Shown one piece after another: positions 32,935 through 41,179 of a DNA stretch of 64,000 nt. The first letter of the stretch is position 1. Each line of letters opens with the position of its first letter. Source of the stretch: Sulfitobacter noctilucicola (GTDB lineage Bacteria; Pseudomonadota; Alphaproteobacteria; Rhodobacterales; Rhodobacteraceae); NCBI RefSeq assembly GCF_000622385.1, contig NZ_JASD01000008.1, forward strand, positions 1,488,001 to 1,552,000, read 5' to 3'. The notes under the pieces are model-generated. The model was not told where the DNA came from. It made no database searches and saw only the letters and a program-made list of their open reading frames with translations. A program made the translations under genes and the position numbers.

Positions 32935-32963
32935 AGCCCGGTGCGGGATATCCGCGCCGGGCT
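32935..32963 (+). promoter_or_regulatory. Stem-loop between curlin genes 2 and 3
   Basis: AGCCCGGTGCGG and CCGCGCCGGGCT form a 12-bp stem (one G-T pair) with loop GATAT. No T-run follows. Confidence 0.65.
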
Positions 32964-32990
32964 TCAGCATTCAAATCAAAGGATTGAGAC

Positions 32991-34187
32991 ATGAAAAATC
33001 TACTTATCACGACGGCCTTGAGCGTCGGTTTTGCATCTGCCGCATTTGCAAACGACAGCGACATTGACCAGATCGGCTTGGGCAATAACGCGGTTGTAAC
33101 CCAGTCAGGTGGTACGGGCAGCAGCTCTACCGTATTGCAGAACGGTGACAATGATCTTGCGACAGTTTTGCAGTCTGACGGCGCGGGTACCGATACCAAC
33201 ATCTCCTCCATTCAGCAGCTAGGTGGTTCCGGCACTCAAACGGCGAACGTCAAACAGAACAATGCCGCCAATGGTCCCACCAACAATGCACAGGTGATCC
33301 AGGACTCCACCCAGGGTGGTAACTTCGCTGGCATCGATCAGGATGGTGATGGAAACTCGGCATTGGCTCAGCAAGGTCCGGGCGACGCAGTCAATTGCGG
33401 CCTGTTCGGTTGTTCGTCGACATCACCACTCGATATTACAAACAGCGTCGCGTCGCTTCAGCAAGTCGGAACTGGCAACACGGCGACCACACTGCAAGTG
33501 GTCGGATCGAACGGCGGCGATAACAACGTCGCTGGTACAATGCAGGATGGTATCGGAAACACCGCGTCGATCAGGCAGGGTACAGGTGCGGTCAATTCGG
33601 TATGGTTTGTTCCGAATCCTGCGTCGAATGACAATGACAACCTTGCGCAGATCGACCAGACCGGTGACGGCAACACATCTGCTATCGAACAGGGTGGGGA
33701 ATCCGGTACTGCAAACAACATGCAAGTTGGGATGGACAACGATTCAACCATCGTACAATCAGGTGGTCTGCCCGGCCTCGGCAACAACGCTCTGGTCACG
33801 CAGAACGGGGACCGTAACACCAGCTTGGTTGCGCAAACCTCTGCGAACGGCGATCTGCCTGCCCTACCTTCCGGCACACGTGCAGTTGTCACCCAGAACG
33901 CGGATGATAGCGAAAGCACCATCATCCAGAAGCCGTTGGGTGGTCACCTTGCTGTCCTGACGCAAAATGGTGCTGATCACTACAGCATGATCGAACAGGA
34001 CGGGTTGTTGAACACGGCTGAGGTGACCCAGTCTCTGACAGGTCAAGAAAGCACGATCTTCCAGACCGGACCATCGGTTGTCGGGCCAGTCGGAAACGTT
34101 GCGCTGGTCACCCAGACAATGACCAGCGGGAATGGTTCACTGATCACGCAAAGCGGTATCGGTAACCTCTCGACAGTCATGCAATAG
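32991..34187 (+). CDS. Curlin-repeat amyloid protein 3 with a Cys-containing insertion
   Basis: 398-aa curlin-repeat protein with a signal peptide ending near SAAFAN and repeats such as IDQIGLGNNAVVTQ and VTQNGDRNTSLVAQ. It differs from its two paralogues by non-repeat insertions around residues 130-148, which hold Cys136 and Cys141 (NCGLFGCSS), and around 195-208 (SVWFVPNPAS). Its C-terminus matches the other curlins (GNLSTVMQ). AAAGGATTGAGAC precedes the start. The cysteines are unusual for a curli subunit and could form an intramolecular loop or a crosslink. Confidence 0.9.
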   Translation: MKNLLITTALSVGFASAAFANDSDIDQIGLGNNAVVTQSGGTGSSSTVLQNGDNDLATVLQSDGAGTDTNISSIQQLGGSGTQTANVKQNNAANGPTNNAQVIQDSTQGGNFAGIDQDGDGNSALAQQGPGDAVNCGLFGCSSTSPLDITNSVASLQQVGTGNTATTLQVVGSNGGDNNVAGTMQDGIGNTASIRQGTGAVNSVWFVPNPASNDNDNLAQIDQTGDGNTSAIEQGGESGTANNMQVGMDNDSTIVQSGGLPGLGNNALVTQNGDRNTSLVAQTSANGDLPALPSGTRAVVTQNADDSESTIIQKPLGGHLAVLTQNGADHYSMIEQDGLLNTAEVTQSLTGQESTIFQTGPSVVGPVGNVALVTQTMTSGNGSLITQSGIGNLSTVMQ

Positions 34188-34212
34188 GCTGAGTACCTGA
34201 AAACTGCTATAG

Positions 34213-34244
34213 TCATCGTCAGGACGTTCGTTCTGACGATGACG
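34213..34244 (+). promoter_or_regulatory. Stem-loop between curlin gene 3 and the short curlin gene
   Basis: GTCATCGTCAG and CTGACGATGAC form a perfect 11-bp stem, extendable inward, starting 26 bp after the stop. It contains the alternative ATG at 34239, which argues for the later start at 34260. Confidence 0.65.
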
Positions 34245-34259
34245 CAATTTAGGACAACA

Positions 34260-34913
34260 ATGATGATGCGCTATCTGATTTCTTTTGCGGTCTATGCGAT
34301 TGCAGCGACACCGGTTTTGGCTCAGTCGAACATCTCTGAGATAAGTCAGGTCTCGGTCGGGAACAGCAGCCTGATTGACCAAACCCGTGCGGTGAGCAGC
34401 GAAGTGTCCATCGACCAGATTGGTCGGGACAATGTTGCAGATGTCGCAGACCAAGGCACGAATAGCTTTCTCATCATCGAGCAATCAGGGACCAGACAAA
34501 GCGCCCTGGTCCAACTGGATGGGTCCGGCAACCAAGGTGATGTGATACAGGATGGCGCAGGTAATACTGCAGACATCTCTGTCGTCGGTACGCTGAACAA
34601 TTTCCGGCTGAGTCAAAGCGCAGCCGAACTTTTGATCGGGAGCCGGGGCAACACAGCCGCCTTGGAACAGGCTGGTACGGGGAATACAGCGTTCCAAACG
34701 CAACTGGGTGCAGACAATGCCATGTTGCTCAGCCAGAACGGCGCTGACAACTATGCCGACCTGCTCCAGAACGGTGATAGAAACTCGATGCAGCTTGAAC
34801 AATCGGGGGATAACAATTCGGCTGAACTCAAACAATTCGGGTCCGAGGCTACCCCCATCGTCGTGACACAAATTGGCGGAATGTCCGTTCAGATAACGCA
34901 GACGGGAGAGTAA
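34260..34913 (+). CDS. Short curlin-repeat protein (CsgB-like nucleator candidate)
   Basis: 217-aa secreted protein with a signal peptide ending TPVLAQ and fewer, more degenerate curlin repeats (ISEISQVSVGNSSLIDQ, ALEQAGTGNTAFQTQ, LEQSGDNNSAELKQ). Its smaller size and divergent repeats resemble minor curlin CsgB, which nucleates fibres, but the assignment rests on size and position. Three consecutive ATGs occur; 34260 is chosen because AGGA lies 5 bases upstream. The next gene begins 5 bp after its stop. Confidence 0.8.
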   Translation: MMMRYLISFAVYAIAATPVLAQSNISEISQVSVGNSSLIDQTRAVSSEVSIDQIGRDNVADVADQGTNSFLIIEQSGTRQSALVQLDGSGNQGDVIQDGAGNTADISVVGTLNNFRLSQSAAELLIGSRGNTAALEQAGTGNTAFQTQLGADNAMLLSQNGADNYADLLQNGDRNSMQLEQSGDNNSAELKQFGSEATPIVVTQIGGMSVQITQTGE

Positions 34914-34918
34914 TCTCC

Positions 34919-35368
34919 GTGCTGTTCTTGATGAGAGTAGCCTTGGGAGTCATGGGAAGTTTTCTTTTCGCAACATCCCTGATTGCGCAATCAAATCTCG
35001 AAGCAAGTTCAGGAAACTCATCCGAGGTCCAGCAGATAGAAATTCAATCTGATGAGGATGGGCAGGATGATTTGCAAGGGGACAGCGCGGAGGAAACCGC
35101 GGAAGCGCAGCCCGTTGCAGAAGGCCCTGAAGCGGAAGCTTCAATTGAAGGCGACTGCGAGCCAAACCTGCAGCTCACGTCTTCGTCCCAAAACACAGGG
35201 GACTGTGCCGGACAAATTAGCCAGACTATTGCTGATCCGGTTCAGGACGAAACCGAAGAAATCCTGCTCCGCGAGGACGGCGCTTATATAAAAGTCCCGG
35301 GCAGCCATTCCGTTGATCAGCAGGGCTTAAAGACAACAGACCCGAATTCCGATGTTCCAGTGCAATAA
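34919..35368 (+). CDS. Unknown acidic secreted protein in the curli operon
   Basis: 149-aa protein starting at a GTG with GGGAGA upstream (an ATG at 34931 is an alternative). A signal peptide ends near SLIAQ. The mature part is very acidic and low in complexity (residues about 40-80, rich in Glu, Asp, Ala and Gln), then has two Cys (GDCEPN and GDCAGQ) and short curlin-like pieces (GQISQTI). I do not recognise the family. Tight spacing to the curlin genes and csgH implies a curli-related role, for example as chaperone, gatekeeper or minor fibre part. Confidence 0.65.
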   Translation: MLFLMRVALGVMGSFLFATSLIAQSNLEASSGNSSEVQQIEIQSDEDGQDDLQGDSAEETAEAQPVAEGPEAEASIEGDCEPNLQLTSSSQNTGDCAGQISQTIADPVQDETEEILLREDGAYIKVPGSHSVDQQGLKTTDPNSDVPVQ

Positions 35369-35379
35369 AGGACGACAAA

Positions 35380-35736
35380 ATGAAACTAATTTCAGCAGTT
35401 TTTTCCTTAGTGTTCCCGATTGCGCTTTCCGCAAGCGCTGACGAGGCCGACAAAGCGTGGCTTGAACTGAAAAACGAAAATGGCTCGGTTCAGGTTCAGG
35501 CTTTCGCTGAAATAGCAGTCCCCGAAAACGGTTCGTATGAACTTGTCGCGACGAAGAAGGGAAAGAGCGGAAGCTCGGTCAGCAAGCAAGCCGGCACTAT
35601 CTCTGGCGCTTCGGACCAACCTCTCTCGGTCTCTAGATTCTCGGTTGAGGAAGGCGCGATGCTTGAAGTCATCTTGAAAGTGACAAACGCCGCAGGCGAG
35701 GTGTTTGAGGCAAAGGAACTTTTTGTCGGAGAGTAG
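35380..35736 (+). CDS. csgH: Curli amyloid inhibitor CsgH-like protein
   Basis: 118-aa periplasmic protein with a signal peptide ending near ALSASAD. The mature ~95 residues match the CsgH beta-sandwich pattern: WLELKNENGSVQVQAFAEI, GSYELVATKKGKSGSSVSKQ and a C-terminal GEVFEAKELFV strand. CsgH is the alphaproteobacterial counterpart of CsgC, which stops curlin from polymerising in the periplasm. It is the last gene of the curli operon, 11 bp after the unknown acidic protein. Confidence 0.85.
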   Translation: MKLISAVFSLVFPIALSASADEADKAWLELKNENGSVQVQAFAEIAVPENGSYELVATKKGKSGSSVSKQAGTISGASDQPLSVSRFSVEEGAMLEVILKVTNAAGEVFEAKELFVGE

Positions 35737-36134
35737 GGTTTACAAGGGAGTAGGCACCGGACCTTGGGCCTGCGTATCGTCGCAATCAATCTCTTCCCGT
35801 TTGACCTGAATGTCGTTCGGGCTTTCCAGGAAAAACGCGATCCTGAAAACCCAGATTTTGCCAAACCCGCGCTAACGGGCGAAAAACAAGCACGAAACCG
35901 ATGCCGGCAGTCCCGATGTGCCGCCTGACCTTTCTGCGCAGCTAACGTTTTTGGGTTATAAATCGGAGCTATCCAATTGCCGCAACTTTCGCTTTCATTT
36001 GCAGATAGAACCAGTGACTTGCGCGCATCTTCCTGAGGTCCACCGAAATTGGTTTCGCGTCTGAAAAAGAAGAAAAGATGAACTGAGCAAGGCCGCCGCG
36101 GCTGGATCGATATGATTGGAATACAGAGGCTTCG
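35737..36134. other. Intergenic region between csgH and tRNA-Thr, no gene recognised
   Basis: 398 bp without a supported gene. A long minus-strand frame here begins inside the tRNA gene and is an artefact. A plus-strand stretch (about 35815-35925) reads as a plausible but very short peptide with no start signal. No strong terminator was found for the curli operon, and no integrase remnant or att-like repeat of the tRNA end is visible. Confidence 0.5.
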
Positions 36135-36209
<75 letters not shown>

Positions 36210-36295
36210 GCCGACGTGGGCGGTGATTAGCGGCAAACTAAAAACACTGCAACCCAAATCTGGACGTCGCCACAGGGCTGGGTTAGACACCCCGC

Positions 36296-36460
36296 ATGGC
36301 ACAGGACAAGACGCCCCCCGCACCTAAAACAAAGGCCCAAGCCCGCGAAGAACGGCTTAAGGCCGCGCTCAAGGCGAATATGGGTCGGCGAAAGGCGCAG
36401 GCCCGCGGCAGAGCCGCAGAAAACAACGGCCCGAAAGCGGCAAACGAGGAAAGCAGTTAA
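36296..36460 (+). CDS. Small basic protein upstream of murA
   Basis: 54-aa highly basic, Ala/Lys/Arg-rich peptide with core [20 protein letters not shown]. Its stop is one base before the murA start, so the two are almost certainly co-translated. Similar short basic proteins precede murA in related Rhodobacteraceae (from memory). It is predicted to be one long amphipathic or disordered helix. Its role is unknown. Confidence 0.7.
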   Translation: MAQDKTPPAPKTKAQAREERLKAALKANMGRRKAQARGRAAENNGPKAANEESS

Positions 36461-36461
36461 T

Positions 36462-37733
36462 ATGGATTCAATTCTGGTCAAAGGCGGCAAGGAGCTGCAC
36501 GGCGAAATCCCGATTGCAGGGGCCAAGAACGCCTGTCTTGCTCTTATGCCAGCGACGCTGCTGAGCGAAGAGCCTTTGACGCTGACCAATGCGCCGCGCC
36601 TCAGTGACATCCGCACCATGACAGAATTGCTCGGCTCTCTGGGCACCGAAGTAACCTCGTTGCAGGATGGCAAGGTGCTGGCGATGTCGAGCCAGGGACC
36701 GATAAACACCCACGCGGACTATGATATCGTGCGCAAGATGCGCGCTTCGAACCTTGTGCTTGGCCCGCTTCTGGCGCGCGAAGGTCAGGCAGAGGTTTCT
36801 TTGCCCGGCGGTTGTGCCATCGGGGCGCGGCCAATGGACATCCATACCGACGGTCTGGCGCTTATGGGGGCAGAAATCGAACTGCGTGACGGCTACCTTC
36901 ATGCCAAGGCGCAGGGCGGCAAGCTTAAAGGCGCAGTGATCGATTTTCCTTTCGCTTCTGTCGGGGCCACTGAGAACATCATGATGGCTGCGACCCTCGC
37001 CAAGGGGACCACCGTCATCAACAACGCCGCGCGCGAGCCCGAGATCGTCGACCTTGCGACCTGCCTGCGGGCGATGGGCGCGCAGATCGAGGGGGACGGC
37101 ACGCCGTCCATTACCATTCAGGGCGTCGATAGCCTGCATGGGGCCACGCACAAAGTGGTCACAGACCGCATCGAGCTTGGCACCTACATGCTTGCCCCCG
37201 CTATTTGCGGCGGCGAGGTAGAGCTTTTAGGCGGCCGTATCGAACTGCTGTCTGCATTCTGTGAAAAGCTGGACGCCGCAGGCATCAGCGTGTCGGAGAC
37301 GGAAAAAGGCCTCACCGTGGCGCGAAAGAATGGCCGTATCCACGCGGTTGACGTCACGACCGAACCTTTCCCCGGCTTTCCAACAGACCTGCAAGCCCAG
37401 ATGATGGCGCTTTTGTGCACGGCAGACGGCACCTCTGTGCTTGAAGAAAAAATCTTCGAGAACCGCTTTATGCACGCCCCCGAGCTTGAGCGTATGGGCG
37501 CGGACATTGAAGTGCATGGCGGTACGGCGACCGTCAAAGGGGTTGAGAAACTGAAAGGCGCGCCTGTCATGGCGACCGATCTGCGGGCCTCCGTTTCGCT
37601 GATCCTCGCGGGTCTCGCGGCAGAGGGCGAAACCAAGGTTTCCCGCGTCTATCACCTTGATCGCGGTTACGAGCATGTTGTGGCGAAATTCCGCGGTGTT
37701 GGTGCCGATATTGAACGGATCAAAGACCAATGA
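36462..37733 (+). CDS. murA: UDP-N-acetylglucosamine 1-carboxyvinyltransferase
   Basis: 423-aa cytoplasmic enzyme for the first committed step of peptidoglycan synthesis: transfer of enolpyruvate from PEP to UDP-GlcNAc. Diagnostic residues are Lys22-Asn23 (GAKNACL), the catalytic Cys118 in the loop [14 protein letters not shown] and the C-terminal [14 protein letters not shown]. The active-site residue is Cys, not the Asp seen in fosfomycin-insensitive forms. It overlaps the DUF2948 gene by 4 bp (ATGA). Confidence 0.97.
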   Translation: MDSILVKGGKELHGEIPIAGAKNACLALMPATLLSEEPLTLTNAPRLSDIRTMTELLGSLGTEVTSLQDGKVLAMSSQGPINTHADYDIVRKMRASNLVLGPLLAREGQAEVSLPGGCAIGARPMDIHTDGLALMGAEIELRDGYLHAKAQGGKLKGAVIDFPFASVGATENIMMAATLAKGTTVINNAAREPEIVDLATCLRAMGAQIEGDGTPSITIQGVDSLHGATHKVVTDRIELGTYMLAPAICGGEVELLGGRIELLSAFCEKLDAAGISVSETEKGLTVARKNGRIHAVDVTTEPFPGFPTDLQAQMMALLCTADGTSVLEEKIFENRFMHAPELERMGADIEVHGGTATVKGVEKLKGAPVMATDLRASVSLILAGLAAEGETKVSRVYHLDRGYEHVVAKFRGVGADIERIKDQ

Positions 37734-38200
37734 CCCAAGACGCACGGTTCGAGGACGGACGCGAAGCACCGCTGAACCTTGGTGCCATGGATGCTGATGA
37801 CTTGAATGTCATTTCGTCACTTGTGCAGGATGCGGTATTCCCTGCGTCCGAAATGCGCTGGGATAGATCCAAAAAACGCTTTGCGCTGCTGCTCAACCGC
37901 GTACGTTGGGAAGACACGGGCAAGACGCGCCACGCGCCAGAGCGCGTTCAATCGGTGCTGATGTTCCACACGGTTCAGGCTGTCGCCAGTCAGGATGTTC
38001 CGAAAGGCGATGCCGACACCATTCTGTCTGTCTTGAGCTTGACGTTTGAAGAAACAGATGCGCCGTCGGGTCACGTCACGCTGACGCTTGCAGGCGACGG
38101 TGCCATCCGCCTGACAGTTGAAGCGGTTGAGGTGACGCTAAAAGATGTGACGAAACCTTATGTCGCGCCGTCCAAGAAGCTGCCAAGGCATGATATTTGA
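37730..38200 (+). CDS. DUF2948 family protein
   Basis: 156-aa cytoplasmic protein of a family conserved in alphaproteobacteria. Recognisable stretches are [33 protein letters not shown] and a C-terminal [13 protein letters not shown]. No enzymatic motif is visible. It is translationally coupled to murA (ATGA overlap) and overlaps the acetyltransferase start by 11 bp, so the three genes form one unit. Confidence 0.88.
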   Translation: MTQDARFEDGREAPLNLGAMDADDLNVISSLVQDAVFPASEMRWDRSKKRFALLLNRVRWEDTGKTRHAPERVQSVLMFHTVQAVASQDVPKGDADTILSVLSLTFEETDAPSGHVTLTLAGDGAIRLTVEAVEVTLKDVTKPYVAPSKKLPRHDI

Positions 38201-38702
38201 GATCCGCCGCCTGACCGGTGATGACGCCGCACTTTGGCGCACGCTCAGGCTTGAGGCCCTAAAACTGCATCCGGAAAACTTCCTGACAACCTACGCCGAA
38301 GAGGTTGAGCGCACCGATGCTGAGCGCGCCGCAATGCTGGACGGGCGGATGGTGTTCGCGATTTTTGGAGAAGGCGAGCCGCTTGGTACCGCAGCACTTG
38401 ATCCCGAAATCAACCCAGCCGAAGCCCATCGCGCCAGTCTGAATGCGGTCTATATCCGCAAGGCCGCACGCGGGCAGGGGGCGGCGCAGGCTCTGATGGA
38501 TCACGTGATTGCAACAGCACGCACGCTCAATATCGTGCAACTCGAACTTTGCGTTGCACAGGAAAACGCGCCGGCCATTGCCTTTTATCAGCGGAATTAT
38601 TTTGTGCAGTGGGGGTGTCTGCCCCGCGCCGTCAAACTACCTGACCGTCACCAGACCGATCTGTTCTTTTACCGCCCTTTGGATGATGCCGCGCTCCCTT
38701 GA
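38190..38702 (+). CDS. GNAT family N-acetyltransferase
   Basis: 170-aa acetyl-CoA-dependent acetyltransferase. The GNAT core runs from IRRLTGDDAALWRTLRLEAL through the acetyl-CoA binding motif region VYIRKAARGQGAAQALMDHV (motif A, R-x-x-G-x-G/A) to ENAPAIAFYQRNYF. The ATG at 38190 is chosen because the family begins there and CAAGG lies upstream. The acceptor substrate is unknown. It is coupled to DUF2948. Confidence 0.9.
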   Translation: MIFEIRRLTGDDAALWRTLRLEALKLHPENFLTTYAEEVERTDAERAAMLDGRMVFAIFGEGEPLGTAALDPEINPAEAHRASLNAVYIRKAARGQGAAQALMDHVIATARTLNIVQLELCVAQENAPAIAFYQRNYFVQWGCLPRAVKLPDRHQTDLFFYRPLDDAALP

Positions 38703-38760
38703 GCCTTGCGCGTGATCCCGTTATCCGACGTCCACCTCTTTGCCTCGATTGGAGCGCCCT

Positions 38761-40062
38761 ATGCCCGTAACCCTCGATACGTCAGCGCCCGACTTTGAAA
38801 CCGCCTTCACCACCTTGCTGAACGCAAAGCGGGAGGACAGCCCCGATGTGGATGCGACAGTCGCAAAGATCATCGCAGACGTGCGGTCGCGTGGCGATGC
38901 GGCCGTTATCGACCTGACGGCCAAGTTTGACCGGATTACCCTAACGCCGGACACGCTGCGCATCACGGCGCAGGAAATCGCAGATGCCGAAGCGCAGGTC
39001 AGCCCCGAGGATGCGCAAGCGCTGCACCTTGCTGCCGAACGCATCCGCGCCTACCACGAACGCCAGCTGCCCGAAGACGCGGAATGGACCGATGAAGCGG
39101 GTGCTACGCTGGGGTGGCGCTGGACAGCCATCTCAGCCGCTGGCCTCTATGTGCCAGGCGGCCTTGCGAGCTATCCCAGTTCTGTCTTGATGAATGCGAT
39201 CCCCGCCAAGGTTGCCGGTGTCGAGCGTCTTGCCATGGTCGTACCCACGCCTGACGGTATCCTGAACCCGCTGGTCTTGTTGGCGGCCAAAATATCAGGT
39301 GTGGACGAGATATACCGCATTGGCGGTGCCCAGGCCGTCGCGGCACTGGCCTATGGCACGGACACCATCGCGCCTGTCGACAAAATCACTGGCCCCGGAA
39401 ACGCTTTCGTCGCTGCGGCCAAACGCCGTGTTTTTGGCAAGGTCGGCATCGATATGATTGCGGGCCCCTCCGAAATCCTCGTGATCGCGGATGCCGACAA
39501 TGATCCCGACTGGATAGCGCTCGATCTGTTGTCCCAAGCCGAACACGATGAAAGCGCCCAATCCATCCTGATCACCACTGATGCCGACTTTGGGAAAGCT
39601 GTTGGCCGCGCGGTGATCAAGCGGCTCGAAACACTCGAGCGCCGCGCGATTGCCGGACCCAGCTGGCGCGACTTCGGCGCGATCATCACCGTGCCCGATT
39701 TGGCCACTGCTGCCGCATTGTCCAACCGCATTGCGCCTGAACACCTCGAACTCTGCGTGGCAGAGCCTGATGCCCTGAGCGCGCAGATCACCCACGCAGG
39801 TGCCATCTTTCTAGGTCAATGGACGCCAGAAGCCATCGGCGACTACATCGGCGGCCCCAACCACGTGCTGCCCACAGCCCGCTCCGCCCGCTTTTCCTCG
39901 GGCCTGTCCGTCCTCGACTTCATGAAACGGACCACACTGGCCCGTATGACACCCGAAGCGCTCCGCGCCATCGGCCCCTCTGCCGAACGCCTGGCCACTT
40001 CAGAAAGCCTTCAGGCACACGGCTTGAGTGTGACCGCCCGTCTGGACAAACTGAACCGCTAG
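38761..40062 (+). CDS. hisD: Histidinol dehydrogenase
   Basis: 433-aa zinc enzyme that oxidises L-histidinol to histidine in two NAD-dependent steps. Signature regions are GLYVPGGLASYPSSVLMNA, IGGAQAVAALAYGTDTI, KITGPGN, DMIAGPSEILVIAD, LLSQAEHDESAQSILIT, RIAPEHLELCV and YIGGPNHVLPTARSARFSSG. The ATG at 38761 has GGAG 6 bases upstream, so the longer open frame is not used. No other his gene is visible in the window. Confidence 0.97.
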   Translation: MPVTLDTSAPDFETAFTTLLNAKREDSPDVDATVAKIIADVRSRGDAAVIDLTAKFDRITLTPDTLRITAQEIADAEAQVSPEDAQALHLAAERIRAYHERQLPEDAEWTDEAGATLGWRWTAISAAGLYVPGGLASYPSSVLMNAIPAKVAGVERLAMVVPTPDGILNPLVLLAAKISGVDEIYRIGGAQAVAALAYGTDTIAPVDKITGPGNAFVAAAKRRVFGKVGIDMIAGPSEILVIADADNDPDWIALDLLSQAEHDESAQSILITTDADFGKAVGRAVIKRLETLERRAIAGPSWRDFGAIITVPDLATAAALSNRIAPEHLELCVAEPDALSAQITHAGAIFLGQWTPEAIGDYIGGPNHVLPTARSARFSSGLSVLDFMKRTTLARMTPEALRAIGPSAERLATSESLQAHGLSVTARLDKLNR

Positions 40063-40072
40063 ACCGTTGGTC

Positions 40073-40117
40073 GCGCATTTGACATTCCGCAAAGTGCCGA
40101 AACCTGTCAATTTGCGC
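40073..40117. repeat. Imperfect inverted repeat after hisD
   Basis: GCGCATTTGACA (40073-40084) and TGTCAATTTGCGC (40105-40117) are inverted with one extra base, separated by 20 bp. It could be an operator or a weak terminator between hisD and the hypothetical gene. Confidence 0.4.
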
Positions 40118-40138
40118 ACGGAAGGGGTATGATGCGTC

Positions 40139-40582
40139 GTGGAAACCCCTAATCTTTCATCTCAGCCAAGACAGCCCACGCACCGTCAGAACGTGTTGGC
40201 AATATGCCTTCTTGTCGTGATGCTGACCCTTCTATTGGCCGTTATCACCGCTGGAGGATGCCGATCCGAAAGCTTTGCGCATAAGACAAAGTTGGCCTTT
40301 TGTAACGCTGCCCTTGTCACCGCCACTCCGTTTCATGTTTTCCCGATTGAGCGTGACCGAAGTTCGATGATACGGCTCGAACGCGGCATTGCATTGGCAC
40401 AATTGGAACGGACGAGCGACGCAAGAAGTGACTTTGCGGCAGCGCTCAGGTTCATGGTCAACAAAGGGCAGGCCTCATGGCTGCGGGATGAACACCTGCG
40501 CCGCATTGCGCGCCTAAGAGGCACAAGGACCGAGGCACTTTGGCGATCAGTGCTGGATGGTTTGATCGCAGACGAATACTGA
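40139..40582 (+). CDS. Hypothetical single-pass membrane protein
   Basis: 147-aa protein starting at a GTG with AAGGGG upstream at slightly long spacing. One hydrophobic helix (about residues 19-40, VLAICLLVVMLTLLLAVI) is followed by a soluble part with a TPR-like helix pair (RLERGIALAQLERTSDARSDFAAAL). I recognise no family. It lies between hisD and UPF0262 in the same direction. Confidence 0.6.
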   Translation: METPNLSSQPRQPTHRQNVLAICLLVVMLTLLLAVITAGGCRSESFAHKTKLAFCNAALVTATPFHVFPIERDRSSMIRLERGIALAQLERTSDARSDFAAALRFMVNKGQASWLRDEHLRRIARLRGTRTEALWRSVLDGLIADEY

Positions 40583-40699
40583 ACTCGACAAAGCGGCTCT
40601 TGTCTCACTCCAACCCGATTGTTGCTGCGCTGCGGCATTGCGTTGCACGCATGAAGCGCGTATCCATCCTGCGAACCCGTAATCAAAAGGATGCGATCC

Positions 40700-41179
40700 A
40701 TGTCCCGCATCAGCCACATCAACCTAGACGACGCAGGCCTGCCGCCTCCCACGCCCGAGATCGAGCAGGAGCGCAAGGTCGCCGTCTTCGACCTGCTCGA
40801 AGACAACACCTTTGTTATACCCTCGCGTGACGACCGCCCCGTGCCGCAAGGCCCCTACCATCTGGGTCTGTCAATCCGTGACAAGCGGTTGGTGTTCGAA
40901 GTTGAGACAGAGCAGGCCGAAAAGGCCGCCGAATTCCACCTTTCCCTCGGCCCCTTCCGGCAAGTCGTCAAAGACTACTTCCAGATCTGCGAATCCTACT
41001 TCGACGCGGTAAAGAAACTGCCCCCCAGCCAGATCGAAACCATCGACATGGCACGCCGCGGTATCCACAACGAAGGCTCCCGCGTGTTGCAGGAACGCCT
41101 TGAGGGCAAAGCCGAAATCGACATTGACACCGCACGCCGCCTCTTTACCCTGATCTGCGTTCTTCATTTCGGAGGCTGA
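40700..41179 (+). CDS. UPF0262 family protein
   Basis: 159-aa protein of UPF0262, conserved in alphaproteobacteria next to hisD and a low-molecular-weight phosphatase, as here. Typical stretches are KVAVFDLLEDNTF, PYHLGLSIRDKRLVFEV, FRQVVKDYFQICESYFDA and IDMARRGIHNEGSRVLQERL. The ATG at 40700 has AAAAGG upstream. Function unknown. Its stop is immediately followed by the GTG of the phosphatase. Confidence 0.92.
   Translation: MSRISHINLDDAGLPPPTPEIEQERKVAVFDLLEDNTFVIPSRDDRPVPQGPYHLGLSIRDKRLVFEVETEQAEKAAEFHLSLGPFRQVVKDYFQICESYFDAVKKLPPSQIETIDMARRGIHNEGSRVLQERLEGKAEIDIDTARRLFTLICVLHFGG

Noticed and set aside
35815..35925. Short plus-strand peptide frame after csgH
   Set aside because: It reads smoothly for about 50 codons but has no start codon with a ribosome site and no match I recognise, so it is not called a gene.
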